DNA of 64,000 nucleotides from Ornithomonoglobus_A sp034090805 (GTDB taxonomy: Bacteria > Bacillota > Clostridia > UBA1381). The position numbers and the translations under genes were made by a program. The notes under the pieces were generated by a model. That model did no database searches. It was not told the origin of the DNA and was given only the letters and a program-made list of their open reading frames with translations. The stretch lies in NCBI GenBank assembly GCA_034090805.1, contig JAXDRV010000104.1, positions 6,074 to 70,073 on the forward strand, written 5' to 3'. Below, in pieces: positions 7,229 to 15,532 of this stretch; within the stretch, counting starts at the first letter, position 1; each line of letters opens with the position of its first letter.

Positions 7229-9499
7229 TTAATCCTCCGCCTCCTGTCTGAATTCAACGCCGATTACCGTCCCCGGCGGTACCTTTTCTCCTGCCTCTAC
7301 GCTTTGAGCTACTCCGAACGCAAGCGACGTTTCGCTGTGTCCGGCTCCCGCAACCTCAAAGTTAAGGCTCATGGAATTAAGCGTTGATTCCGCTACTCCC
7401 ACGGAGCAGCCCTTTAAATCGGGAACAGTCACAAGCTCATCCTCCTCATTGCGCCGCTCCGTATACAGGATTATAAGCGAATTTTCGTTGAGCATCGTTC
7501 CCGGACTCGGAAGCTGATCCACGATCTTATCTCCCTCGCCCTTTATTAAGTAATCGAATTTATCAAGCTTTTCTTTTGCATCCTCAAGCGTTTCCTCACG
7601 AATATCGGGAACCTCCGCCTTTATGATCGGATCCTCGTCCTCGCTGTACTGCTTGTCAACTCCCAGATAATTGAGAACATCCTCTATAACCTCGCCCACA
7701 AGCGGAGCGGCAATAGCTCCGCCGAAACGGTTATCCGTCTGCGGCTCGTCAAGCATAACAAGGCAGATTATTTCCGGATCGTTTGCCGGCGCAAAGCCTA
7801 CAAACGACGCTATTCTCTTATCCAGATTTCTGTTTCCTTTTTCAGACGTACCCGTCTTGCCGCCTATACGGCACCCCTTTACGTACGCATTCTTACCCGT
7901 TGCATTCGGATTGGACACTACCTTTTCAAGTAGGTTTCGCATCTTTTCGGAGGTTTCCTCCGAAATAACACGGTTTACAACCTGCGCGTCATAGCTTTTG
8001 ACTATTCCGTTCTCATTCCTTATTTCCTTTACAATCTGAGGCTTCATGCGCTCCCCGCCGTTGATTACTGCGGATATTGCCGTAATCAGCTGTATCGGTG
8101 TTACCTGAAAGCCCTGTCCGAAGGAGCTTGTCGCAAGGTCAACCTCGTTCATTCCGTCATGATAGTAAATGCTTGAGCTTTCGCCCACAAGCTCTATCCC
8201 TGTTTTTTCGGTAAGACCGAACGCCGTAAAATATTCCATAAACTTATCTGCGCCGAGCCGCTCTCCCGATTCCATGAACACCGGGTTGCAGGAGTTTTGC
8301 ACACCCTCGGCAAAGGTCTGCGGTCCGTGTCCCTGCTTGCTTGCGCAGCCTATCTTTCTGTCGGCAACAATTTTAAAGCCGGGACAGTAAAACTGCGAAT
8401 CAAGCTCGACTGCGTGCTCCTCAAGAGCTGCGGCGGCAGTGATGATTTTAAACGTGGAGCCCGGCTCATATGAGTCGGAAATCGCCTTGTTTCTCCACAT
8501 TCTGTTGCGCAGCATCGAAATACGCTCATCACTCGGATTGTGCGGATCCTCGGTTGGCTTGGGAGTTGCTCCCGGCTCCTCGTCCCCGCTGTCCTCGTCG
8601 TAATTATACTGCATTGCGTATTCGTTGAATGCTTCTATATCATAAGGATTGTTATCGTCAAAATCGGGTTTTGTGGACATTGCGAGAATTTCTCCCGTTT
8701 TGGGATTCATGATTATCCCCGCCGCACCGTATTTAAGCTTATTTTCCTCAACAGCCTCCTCAAGGTGCTTTTCGAGGAAATGCTGAATCGTTTCGTCTAT
8801 TGTAAGAACCACGTCTGCACCCTTCTGCTGAGCGGTCAGATATTCCGCCTGCTGATCGGAAAGGGACGTTCCCCTCGCAGTCTGATTCTGCTCCACGCTC
8901 CCCGCTCTGCCCGACAGCTCATCGTCAAACGTAAGCTCTATTCCCTGCAGTCCGTTATTATCATAGCCCGTAAATCCCAGAATATGCGGCGCTATACTGA
9001 ACGGATAATATCTTTTTGAGTCGTCCTCAAAATACACCCCGGTAAACGCCTTAGCCATATCGGGATTTGACTCGCTGTTCATAAGCTTTTTAATCTCCTC
9101 GCTCTCATCTACCGAAATTCGCTTTTTCAGTACCTGATAGCGGTTATTCTTTTGTAAATTTTCATATATTTTCTGATAGTCATCACCGAAAATACGTGAC
9201 ATCTCACGTGCTATCGCCGCAGCGTCACCCTTTTCCCTGACGTCCTGCGGATTGCATACAACGGTATTTGCCGATACGCTTTCGGCAAGGGTTTTCCCGT
9301 TTCGGTCATAAATCCGCCCTCTTGACGCAGTGATCACGCTTGAGCCTGTCTGCTGATTTTTTACCTTAGCCGACAGCTCCTCACCACGTATTATCTGCCA
9401 GTAGACGAGTCTTACCACCAGCAGTCCCATACCTATCAGAACTATTATCACCATCGGGAGTATTCGTTTTTTTATACTTGTCAATGATGGTGCAGCCAT
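7229..9499 (-). CDS. Class B penicillin-binding protein with PASTA domains (SpoVD/PbpB type)
   Basis: This is a transpeptidase that crosslinks septal or spore-cortex peptidoglycan. It has an N-terminal membrane anchor (roughly residues 12-35), a PBP dimerisation domain starting SRGRIYDRNGKTLAES, and a transpeptidase domain with STFK (348-351), SCN (403-405) and KTG (548-550). Two C-terminal PASTA domains begin near residues 630 and 690. About 25 Asp/Glu/Pro-rich residues are inserted just ahead of the SxxK motif. The start at 9499 was chosen because GGAG lies 6 bases upstream; the 11 codons further upstream belong to a family 2 repeat and resemble artefactual extensions at folE and proB. Whether it acts in division or in sporulation cannot be settled here. 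Confidence 0.93.
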   Translation of the reverse strand: MAAPSLTSIKKRILPMVIIVLIGMGLLVVRLVYWQIIRGEELSAKVKNQQTGSSVITASRGRIYDRNGKTLAESVSANTVVCNPQDVREKGDAAAIAREMSRIFGDDYQKIYENLQKNNRYQVLKKRISVDESEEIKKLMNSESNPDMAKAFTGVYFEDDSKRYYPFSIAPHILGFTGYDNNGLQGIELTFDDELSGRAGSVEQNQTARGTSLSDQQAEYLTAQQKGADVVLTIDETIQHFLEKHLEEAVEENKLKYGAAGIIMNPKTGEILAMSTKPDFDDNNPYDIEAFNEYAMQYNYDEDSGDEEPGATPKPTEDPHNPSDERISMLRNRMWRNKAISDSYEPGSTFKIITAAAALEEHAVELDSQFYCPGFKIVADRKIGCASKQGHGPQTFAEGVQNSCNPVFMESGERLGADKFMEYFTAFGLTEKTGIELVGESSSIYYHDGMNEVDLATSSFGQGFQVTPIQLITAISAVINGGERMKPQIVKEIRNENGIVKSYDAQVVNRVISEETSEKMRNLLEKVVSNPNATGKNAYVKGCRIGGKTGTSEKGNRNLDKRIASFVGFAPANDPEIICLVMLDEPQTDNRFGGAIAAPLVGEVIEDVLNYLGVDKQYSEDEDPIIKAEVPDIREETLEDAKEKLDKFDYLIKGEGDKIVDQLPSPGTMLNENSLIILYTERRNEEDELVTVPDLKGCSVGVAESTLNSMSLNFEVAGAGHSETSLAFGVAQSVEAGEKVPPGTVIGVEFRQEAED

Positions 9500-9510
9500 T
9501 TCAATCTCCA

Positions 9511-9705
9511 TTCCGCCGCCGTACGGCAGCACAAATCATAACGTGAAAAAGACACTTATCATCACTTTTGCTCCGCAAAAGCCGCACTCAATACATCCGC
9601 CGTTTTTGGCGTTGAGTGCATATCGCTCGCAAGTCTGATTCCGACATATGTGTATACGTCAAAACAAACTTTCGAGATGAGATGCGCCGCTTGTTTTTCA
9701 CATTA
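9511..9705 (-). repeat. Family 2 dispersed repeat, copy A, between ftsL and spoVD/pbpB
   Basis: Read on the minus strand, the element starts TAATGTGAAAAACAAGCGGC and the inverted-repeat body ends with TTTTTCACGTTA (body 9539-9705). A tail follows: TGATTTGTGCTGCCGTACGG and then CGGCGGAATGGAG, which runs into the ribosome site of the PBP gene. The body shares long stretches with copies at 22692-22825 and 31938-32120. It fills the 234 bp gap between ftsL and the PBP gene. I see no coding potential. Confidence 0.8.
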
Positions 9706-9733
9706 TCTCCATCGCCCGCAAGGACGCTCTTTA

Positions 9734-10213
9734 TCATTTTATGCTGAAAAATTCCACTATATTACTTACAATATTCTTAAATACCTCGGAAAATTTGTTC
9801 CGTGCATTTTCAACCTCGCCCGCCGTTTTTTCGGTAACATCGTCACGGCTGACGTTTACATACACCGTCTGATACTTTTCCGGCCGTTTCATTCCGAGTC
9901 GGTTCGTTGCCTCATCCTCTATGGTGGCAAGATCTATCTTATGATCCAAATCGAACGCCTTTTGGCTCGTTACCGCCTCTGCCTCTGCAAGCTGTGCCTC
10001 AAGTTCCCTCACACGACTCTTCGTTTCGTGAACCGTTACAAAGGTGGAAATCATAAACCCTGCCGCAAGCGCCGCCACTGCTATAGCGACTATGTATCTT
10101 ATATACCTCATACGATTCACTCTCTGCTTCTTAACAGAGAGCTTTTTCTTTTTCGGAGGTCTTTTTTTCGGGATGTAATATTCTTCTTTATATGCTAAAT
10201 TGCCGTATCCCAC
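9734..10213 (-). CDS. ftsL: Cell division protein FtsL-like (small bitopic coiled-coil protein)
   Basis: This 159-residue protein has a very basic N-terminal tail (KKRPPKKKKLSVKKQR). One membrane helix lies at about residues 38-58 (YIVAIAVAALAAGFMIS). An extracytoplasmic coiled coil rich in Glu, Lys and Ala follows, then A-x-x-R-L-G-M-x-x-P, the usual FtsL/DivIC ending. FtsL bridges FtsB/DivIC and the septal PBP-FtsW pair. The identification rests mainly on topology, the RLGM motif and its position between rsmH and the PBP gene. The start is GTG (10211-10213) with AGGAG 6 bases upstream. The tail after residue 120 is longer than usual. Confidence 0.85.
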   Translation of the reverse strand: MGYGNLAYKEEYYIPKKRPPKKKKLSVKKQRVNRMRYIRYIVAIAVAALAAGFMISTFVTVHETKSRVRELEAQLAEAEAVTSQKAFDLDHKIDLATIEDEATNRLGMKRPEKYQTVYVNVSRDDVTEKTAGEVENARNKFSEVFKNIVSNIVEFFSIK

Positions 10214-10230
10214 TTTATACTCCTAATTCA

Positions 10231-10280
10231 TAAGTGATTGTAAAATACAAAATTTATACGGATTTACATTTTACAACCGC
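10231..10280. repeat. Minimal family 1 remnant (terminal inverted repeats only)
   Basis: GTGATTGTAAAATAC and TTACATTTTACAACC lie in opposite orientation about 15 bases apart between ftsL and rsmH. They match the outer ends of the larger family 1 elements, but both internal palindromic modules are missing. Flanking direct repeats are not clear. It may be a decayed or internally deleted copy. Confidence 0.5.
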
Positions 10281-10295
10281 CCGATTGCTAATCAT

Positions 10296-11246
10296 TTACA
10301 GCTTCTCAAATACCCTAAGCTTTGCGCTTTTTGATCTTGGGTTTATTTCCTCTTCATGCTTTGACGGAAGGATGGGTTTTTTGGATATTATTCTGCCTGA
10401 CGGCTTATTCCCGCATACGCATACGGGGAACTCCTTCGGGCAGGTACAACCCTTCGCCAGCTCCGCAAATGCCTTTTTTACAATTCTGTCCTCAAGCGAA
10501 TGAAAAGTTATAACCGCAAGTCTGCCTCCCGGCTTTAAGCAGGAAACAAAATCTCTTACCGCACCGTCAAGGCGGCTTAGCTCATCGTTTACCTCTATCC
10601 GCACAGCCTGGAAAACACGCTTTGCCGGGTGTCCTCCCTCAAGGCGCGCCTTCTGCGGAATTGCCGCTTTGATTATGTCAACCAACTCGCCCGTTGTTTT
10701 TATCGGTGAGCCTTCACGCCGCTCTGCAATGAATTTTGCAATGCGCTTTGACCACTTTTCTTCGCCGTATTCAAAAAATATCCTCGACAGCTCCTCCTCG
10801 GAGTAGGTGTTTATCACATCGTATGCGCTGAATTTATCCTCTCGGTTCATGCGCATATCAAGCGGAGCGTCCTTCATGTAGGAAAAGCCCCGGTCCGCAT
10901 TGTCAAGCTGGTACGAGCTTACACCCAGGTCAAGCACCGCTCCGTCAAGCTTATCCTCTCCGAGTCTGCTTAAAATCGATTTGATCTCGGAAAAATTATC
11001 ATTCACGATGCAAACCCTTTCGCCGAAAGGCGCAAGCCTTTCCGACGCTGCGGCAACAGCGTCCCCGTCACGGTCGATTCCTATGATGCGGCAGGTTTCA
11101 TTCTGCCTGAGTATTCCCTCGGAATGTCCTCCGCCGCCCAAAGTGCCGTCGGCGTATACTCCGTTTTCACGAACCTTAAGCGCCGCTATGCTCTCTTCAA
11201 ACAGCACCGAAATATGGCTGAAGCTCATATTGTTTTCACCGTTCAA
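10296..11246 (-). CDS. rsmH: 16S rRNA (cytosine-1402 N4) methyltransferase RsmH
   Basis: RsmH (MraW) is a SAM-dependent methyltransferase acting on C1402 in the 16S rRNA decoding centre. The family start FSHISVLFEESIAAL, the SAM loop ADGTLGGGGHSEGIL, VLDLGVSSYQLD and the C-terminal FHSLEDRIVKKAF are all present. The 316-residue form starts at a TTG (11244-11246) with GGAGG about 9 bases upstream; an ATG six codons later (11226-11228) lacks a comparable site. It is the first gene of the dcw operon here. No mraZ precedes it. Confidence 0.96.
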   Translation of the reverse strand: MNGENNMSFSHISVLFEESIAALKVRENGVYADGTLGGGGHSEGILRQNETCRIIGIDRDGDAVAAASERLAPFGERVCIVNDNFSEIKSILSRLGEDKLDGAVLDLGVSSYQLDNADRGFSYMKDAPLDMRMNREDKFSAYDVINTYSEEELSRIFFEYGEEKWSKRIAKFIAERREGSPIKTTGELVDIIKAAIPQKARLEGGHPAKRVFQAVRIEVNDELSRLDGAVRDFVSCLKPGGRLAVITFHSLEDRIVKKAFAELAKGCTCPKEFPVCVCGNKPSGRIISKKPILPSKHEEEINPRSKSAKLRVFEKL

Positions 11247-11436
11247 ATCAGACTACCTCCGCATTTTGTAATACAAACAACACCGTCGACCGACGCCCGC
11301 TTTACCGCAGGCTTACAACATCTTTATTTTACTCCGTTTACATAAAAAAGGCAAGCATTTTTTGCTTTTTTGACGGCTGTTTCCCGCTCTTGGCGCACGC
11401 CGACCAAGCCTATTTTGTAAATTTTTTGATTTGCTC

Positions 11437-11465
11437 TTGTAAATTTTCGAAAAATAGGTTATAAT
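11437..11465 (+). promoter_or_regulatory. Candidate sigma-A promoter for tex-lgt
   Basis: TTGTAA, 17 bases and a perfect TATAAT lie on the plus strand about 190 bases before tex. The 405 bp region 11247-11651 between the divergent rsmH and tex genes is AT-rich and appears to hold only promoters and leaders; no small gene was recognised in it. Confidence 0.5.
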
Positions 11466-11544
11466 CTTCTCTGTCAGGACATTTTTTATTAGTATATTTT
11501 GTTTGTTTGTTACAAATTAAATACTATATCTTGTGTACCTTACT

Positions 11545-11573
11545 ATTGTATCACATTTTTCTTAATTTGTGAA
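11545..11573 (-). promoter_or_regulatory. Candidate sigma-A promoter of the rsmH-murG operon
   Basis: On the minus strand TTCACA, a 17-base spacer and TACAAT match the consensus at 5 of 6 positions in each box. Transcription would start near 11538, giving a leader of about 290 bases before the rsmH TTG. That leader contains an AT-rich hairpin followed by a T-run (around 11343-11371), which could act as a weak attenuator. Confidence 0.5.
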
Positions 11574-11651
11574 TACATTTTTTAAATTTTATTTTCACTT
11601 GTGTTACAAAAATTATTTTTCTGTGACACGGATTTTTGGAGGATTGTACAT

Positions 11652-13811
11652 ATGGGTGACATAAACTCAATTTCCGCTGCGCTTGCGAACGAATTTTCGA
11701 TTGCGCAGTGGCAGGCAGACAACACAATAGAGCTTATCGACGAGGGAAACACCATTCCCTTTATCGCACGCTACAGAAAGGAGCGCACCGGAGCCTTAAG
11801 CGATGACATACTGCGTGAATTTTACGACAGGCTGAATTATCTGCGTTCTTTGGCATCAAAAAAAGAGGAAATATCACGTCTTATAGACGAGCAGGGGCAG
11901 CTTACGGAGGAGGTATCGGCATCAATAGCGGCGGCGGCTACACTATCGGAGCTTGAGGACATATACAGGCCGTACCGTCCGAAAAGGCGCACACGTGCCA
12001 CCATAGCCAAGGAAAAGGGTCTTGAGCCTCTTGCGGAGCTGATAACGGCGCAGGACGGCACGGATATAGTCACGGCGGCGCAGGAGTATATTAATGAAGA
12101 AAAAGGTGTTGAAACGGCTGACGAGGCAATCGCCGGAGCAATGGACATTATAGCCGAAAGCATCAGCGACAATGCCGATTTCCGAAAGGAGATACGCCGC
12201 ACCACAAGAGAAAAGGGTGTGCTTGTTACAAAAGCGTCAAAAAAGGAAGAGGAGGACAGTGTATACAGCCTTTACTACGACTACAGCGAGCCGCTTTCAA
12301 AGCTTCCGCCCCACAGGCTGCTTGCCGTAAACCGAGGCGAGAAGGAGGGATATCTGTCGGTTAAGCTTGACATTGACGAGGAGCTTATCATAAAATATCT
12401 GAACAGAAAGCTTGTTTCAAAAAAGCCCTCGCCCGCCGGCGAATACATACGACTTGCCGCAGAGGACGCATACAAGCGGCTTATTGCTCCGTCAATCGAA
12501 ACGGAAATAAGGAACATGATGACCGAGGAGGCTCAGGAGTCGTCTATTAAGGTATTCAGCAAAAATCTGTCGGGACTGCTTTTGCAGCCGCCCGTAAAGG
12601 GACGTGTTGTGCTTGGTCTTGACCCCGGCTACAGAACAGGCTGCAAGCTTGCCGTTGTTGACGAAACGGGCAAGGTTCTCGATACCGGCATAGTATACTG
12701 CACTCTGCCCAACCACGATAAAGAAAAGGCTAAGGGCATATTAAAGAGCATAATAAAGAAAAATCATGTAAACATAATCTCAATCGGCAACGGAACAGCT
12801 TCAAAGGAAAGCGAGATACTCGTTGCGGAGCTTATAAAGGAGCTTGACGAGGAGATTTATTACGTTATGACAAACGAGGCGGGAGCGTCTGTTTACAGTG
12901 CGTCAAAGCTTGCCGCAGAGGAATTTCCGCAGTATGACGTTGCCTTAAGGAGCGCAGTTTCCATCGCCCGCCGTTTGCAGGATCCCCTTGCGGAGCTTGT
13001 TAAAATCGATCCGAAATCAATCGGAGTCGGTCAGTATCAGCATGACATGAATCAAAAGCGTCTCGGCGAGGCTCTGGGCGGCGTTGTGGAGGGCTGTGTG
13101 AACAGCGTCGGAGTCGATTTGAACACCGCATCACCGTCGCTGCTGTCATATGTTGCCGGAATCAACAAAACAGTCGCAAAGAACATAACGCTTTACCGTG
13201 AGGAAAACGGAAAATTCGGCACGAGAAAGGAGCTTTTAAAGGTTCCCAAGCTCGGTGCAAAGGCATTTGAGCAGTGCGCCGGCTTCCTGCGTATTCCGGA
13301 CGGCAGCAACGTACTCGACAACACCTCCGTTCACCCCGAAAGCTACAAGGCAACGGCAGAGCTGCTTGAGATTCTCGGCTACACCGAAAAAGACGTTGCG
13401 GACGGCAATATATCGGACATAAAGCTGCGCTTAAAGGACATGAGCGTAAGGGAGCTTTCCGAAAGGCTCGGCATAGGCGGCATGACGATAGCCGATATTG
13501 CGGACAGCCTGCTTAAAAAGGGCAGAGATCCACGTGAGGAGCTGCCGCAGCCGACGCTTCGCAGCGATATTTTGTCAATGGAGGATCTGCGACCCGGCAT
13601 GGAGCTTACGGGAACTGTCAGAAACGTCATAGACTTCGGCGCATTCGTTGATATAGGCGTTCACCAGGACGGACTTGTGCATATATCGCAGATTTGCGAC
13701 AGATACATAAAGCACCCCACAGACGTGCTGTCCGTCGGTGACACCGTCAATGTGCGTGTGCTTGAGGTTGACGTAAAGAAAAAGCGCATTTCGCTTACAA
13801 TGAAATTCTGA
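11652..13811 (+). CDS. tex: Tex-like RNA-binding transcription accessory protein
   Basis: This is a cytoplasmic nucleic-acid-binding protein of the Tex/YhgF family. The order is right for the family: an N-terminal helical region (NTIPFIARYRKERTGALSD), a YqgF/RNase H-like domain (VVLGLDPGYRTGCKLAVVDE, near residue 315), helix-hairpin-helix repeats (KNITLYREENGKF and following), and a C-terminal S1 domain (GTVRNVIDFGAFVDIGVHQD). At 719 residues it is full length. The ATG at 11652 has GGAGG 9 bases upstream; an earlier ATG 17 codons upstream lacks one. It is followed 14 bases later by lgt. Confidence 0.95.
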   Translation: MGDINSISAALANEFSIAQWQADNTIELIDEGNTIPFIARYRKERTGALSDDILREFYDRLNYLRSLASKKEEISRLIDEQGQLTEEVSASIAAAATLSELEDIYRPYRPKRRTRATIAKEKGLEPLAELITAQDGTDIVTAAQEYINEEKGVETADEAIAGAMDIIAESISDNADFRKEIRRTTREKGVLVTKASKKEEEDSVYSLYYDYSEPLSKLPPHRLLAVNRGEKEGYLSVKLDIDEELIIKYLNRKLVSKKPSPAGEYIRLAAEDAYKRLIAPSIETEIRNMMTEEAQESSIKVFSKNLSGLLLQPPVKGRVVLGLDPGYRTGCKLAVVDETGKVLDTGIVYCTLPNHDKEKAKGILKSIIKKNHVNIISIGNGTASKESEILVAELIKELDEEIYYVMTNEAGASVYSASKLAAEEFPQYDVALRSAVSIARRLQDPLAELVKIDPKSIGVGQYQHDMNQKRLGEALGGVVEGCVNSVGVDLNTASPSLLSYVAGINKTVAKNITLYREENGKFGTRKELLKVPKLGAKAFEQCAGFLRIPDGSNVLDNTSVHPESYKATAELLEILGYTEKDVADGNISDIKLRLKDMSVRELSERLGIGGMTIADIADSLLKKGRDPREELPQPTLRSDILSMEDLRPGMELTGTVRNVIDFGAFVDIGVHQDGLVHISQICDRYIKHPTDVLSVGDTVNVRVLEVDVKKKRISLTMKF

Positions 13812-13825
13812 AACGGAGGATTTAT

Positions 13826-14608
13826 ATGAACGCAATTTCTTTCCCTGCTTTGGGAATTATACTTAACGTAAACCCGGTTGCATTTTCAATCGGAGCAAAG
13901 GATATTTACTGGTATGCGCTGATAATCCTTGCCGGATTTTTCGCCGGAGGTCTGTTTGTCTATCTCACCGCAGAAAAACACGGTCTTAAAAAGGATTACG
14001 TGTGGGATATTGCGCTTTACGGACTGATTTTCGGAATCATCGGTGCAAGACTGTATTACGTACTGTTTTCGCTTGATGAAATGGACAGCTTTTGGGATAT
14101 ATTCAAAACCTGGAACGGCGGTCTTGCCATTTACGGTGGAATCATCGGAGCATTGATCTCCACCTCGGTTTACTGTCGTGTAAAGCATATCAATCTGCTT
14201 AACGCTTTCGACGTATGCTGTCCCGGCTTGTTTATCGGTCAGGCAATAGGCAGATGGGGCAACTTTGTCAATGCGGAGGTTTACGGCGTTGAAACCTCCC
14301 TGCCATGGGGAATGAGCATCAACGGCGGAGCTTCTGTTCACCCGCTGTTTCTGTACGAATCACTGTGGAATCTGCTGGGCCTTGTCCTGCTCCTGCTGCT
14401 CCGCAGAAAAAAGCATAATAACGGTCAGATATTCTGCTTTTATATTTTCTGGTATTCACTCGGACGGCTTTTCCTTGAGGGCATGAGAAACACCGATTAT
14501 ATACTGTATCTCATTCCAAACGTACTCGGAATTTCTCAGGCGGTGGCTCTTTTGGGCATTGCTGCGGGGATAATCGGATATTTTGTATTGAGAAAAAAGA
14601 AAGCATAA
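13826..14608 (+). CDS. lgt: Prolipoprotein diacylglyceryl transferase Lgt
   Basis: This membrane enzyme transfers diacylglycerol from phosphatidylglycerol onto the lipobox cysteine of prolipoproteins, the first step of lipoprotein maturation. About seven membrane segments are visible, with the family signatures GGLAIYGGIIGAL and IGRWGNFVNAEVYG. The C-terminal arginine and glutamate motif LGRLFLEGMRNTD is also present. The length of 260 residues is typical. A clear site (CGGAGG, 6-7 bases from ATG) precedes it, and it is probably cotranscribed with tex. A likely client is the lipoprotein encoded at 23065. Confidence 0.96.
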   Translation: MNAISFPALGIILNVNPVAFSIGAKDIYWYALIILAGFFAGGLFVYLTAEKHGLKKDYVWDIALYGLIFGIIGARLYYVLFSLDEMDSFWDIFKTWNGGLAIYGGIIGALISTSVYCRVKHINLLNAFDVCCPGLFIGQAIGRWGNFVNAEVYGVETSLPWGMSINGGASVHPLFLYESLWNLLGLVLLLLLRRKKHNNGQIFCFYIFWYSLGRLFLEGMRNTDYILYLIPNVLGISQAVALLGIAAGIIGYFVLRKKKA

Positions 14609-14770
14609 AAAAGTCACTATCGTGACTGTCGTTTCGCTGCGCTGCACTTCAATAGGTAGACTTTTTTGCTATCAGGAAATTTCTCAATTTCCTGATAGAT
14701 AAAAAATCTTTTGACAAAGCCGCATCTTCGGCGCAGGTCAAGCTTTTTGCTGCCAGGAAATCGATAAAAC
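14609..14770. repeat. Family 3 hairpin repeat between convergent lgt and ptsH-like genes
   Basis: A string of stem-loops starts right after the lgt stop: AAAAAAGTC...GACTTTTTT, then a perfect 13 bp hairpin CTATCAGGAAATT/AATTTCCTGATAG, then an AAAAAATCTTTTGACAAAGC module with GCGC stem. The same modules recur at 42881-43090 and, shortened, at 23534-23610. Flanking A-runs and T-runs make it usable as a terminator in both directions. Confidence 0.75.
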
Positions 14771-14773
14771 AAT

Positions 14774-14813
14774 AAAAACGACTCTGCCGCCGATTTGGTG
14801 CAGAGCCGTTTTT
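14774..14813 (-). terminator. Intrinsic terminator of the HPr-like gene
   Basis: AAAAACG and CTCTGC pair across a 12-base loop with GCAGAG and CGTTTTT, leaving an opposed mismatch between the two helices. In the minus direction the stem is followed by a run of U. It lies directly downstream of the HPr-like stop codon. Confidence 0.75.
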
Positions 14814-14829
14814 CTTTGTACGGTATCAA

Positions 14830-15087
14830 TTACAGATTATTTTTAAAATAAATTTTCAGATTTTCCGTTGCAAGTGCCTCGTCCGTACCGTCTATCGTTA
14901 CTGTTACGGTATCGCCGCAGTTTACTCCGAGTCCTGCCACGTTGAAAAGACCCTTTGCGTTAGCGGTGTTCTTGCCGTCGGAAAGCGTGATGTATGATTT
15001 ATACTTCTTTGTTTCCGAAACAAGCTCACCTGCGGATCCGGCGTGAATTCCAATCTTGTCCTTCACGGTGTGAGTAAATGTCGTCAT
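14830..15087 (-). CDS. HPr-like phosphocarrier protein lacking Arg17 and Ser46
   Basis: This 85-residue HPr-fold protein has the phosphorylatable histidine at exactly position 15 (KIGIHAGSAGELV). The usual H-A-R-P active-site loop reads H-A-G-S, so Arg17 is glycine. At position 46, where HPr kinase modifies a serine in Firmicute HPr, the sequence is NAKGLFNVAGLG, so Ser46 is glycine. It may still accept phosphate from enzyme I, but it should not act as a Ser46-P corepressor of CcpA. No PTS gene is adjacent. The start at 15087 follows AAGGAA at 9 bases and gives the standard residue numbering. It has its own promoter and a long leader. Confidence 0.85.
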   Translation of the reverse strand: MTTFTHTVKDKIGIHAGSAGELVSETKKYKSYITLSDGKNTANAKGLFNVAGLGVNCGDTVTVTIDGTDEALATENLKIYFKNNL

Positions 15088-15263
15088 TATCAATCATTCC
15101 TTTCTGTGCCTCAAAAGACACAACCCCCGGCTTTACCGGCTCTCTCCACTCCGTCTGAAGCGGAAAACCGAAAGTCAAGCCTGTTTTTTGGTCATTAATG
15201 ACCGTATACGCATTTTATGCGCATAACGCCGTTTCGGAACATTTGATTTATATTCCCGACGTT
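15088..15263 (-). promoter_or_regulatory. Long structured 5' leader of the HPr-like gene
   Basis: The predicted transcript carries about 175 bases before the start codon. It contains a 7-base self-complementary GCGCAT-type hairpin (15208-15222) and a perfect 14 bp palindrome GGTCATTAATGACC (15190-15203). Near the start codon are the hairpins CCGCTT/GAGTGG and TGTGTC/GGCACA. No standard riboswitch consensus was recognised. The palindrome could instead be a protein operator. Confidence 0.4.
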
Positions 15264-15269
15264 TGCTAT

Positions 15270-15298
15270 AATATATCACCAAAGAAGCGATTTGTCAA
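15270..15298 (-). promoter_or_regulatory. Sigma-A promoter of the HPr-like gene
   Basis: On the minus strand a perfect TTGACA, a 17-base spacer and TATATT (5 of 6) lie about 185 bases before the HPr-like start codon. The rest of 15300-15477 is AT-rich, and I see no gene in it. Confidence 0.65.
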
Positions 15299-15480
15299 CA
15301 ATATTCACACATAATTCACAATCATCTGCATTTTTTTGAATTATACAAGCCAAATCGATTTTATTTTTATTTATTTTGACGAGTATAAATGAATAATATT
15401 CAGTGTTTTTGCATGATTTAAAAATCACCGTAATAACCTCTGTTTTTGCCGTTACAGCTTAATGGCGGCAATTCCCTAAT

Positions 15481-15519
15481 ATACCAAAAGGACTGCGATG
15501 ATCGCAGCCCTTTTGGTAT
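15481..15519 (-). terminator. Terminator-like hairpin after rubredoxin
   Basis: ATACCAAAAGGACTGCGAT and ATCGCAGCCCTTTTGGTAT form a 19 bp stem with one mismatch and a single-base loop. The run CCTTTT is inside the stem. It lies 14 bases past the rubredoxin stop codon and is the probable end of the scpAB/radical-SAM/rubredoxin transcript. Confidence 0.6.
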
Positions 15520-15532
15520 TTGCTTATATACG

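Noticed and set aside
9500..9532. Shared N-terminal extension M-x-P-x-G-G-G-M-E-I in front of the PBP, FolE and ProB proteins, as if three unrelated enzymes had a common leader peptide
   Set aside because: The extension is the family 2 tail (hairpin plus Shine-Dalgarno) read through in frame. True starts with good spacing lie downstream in all three genes.
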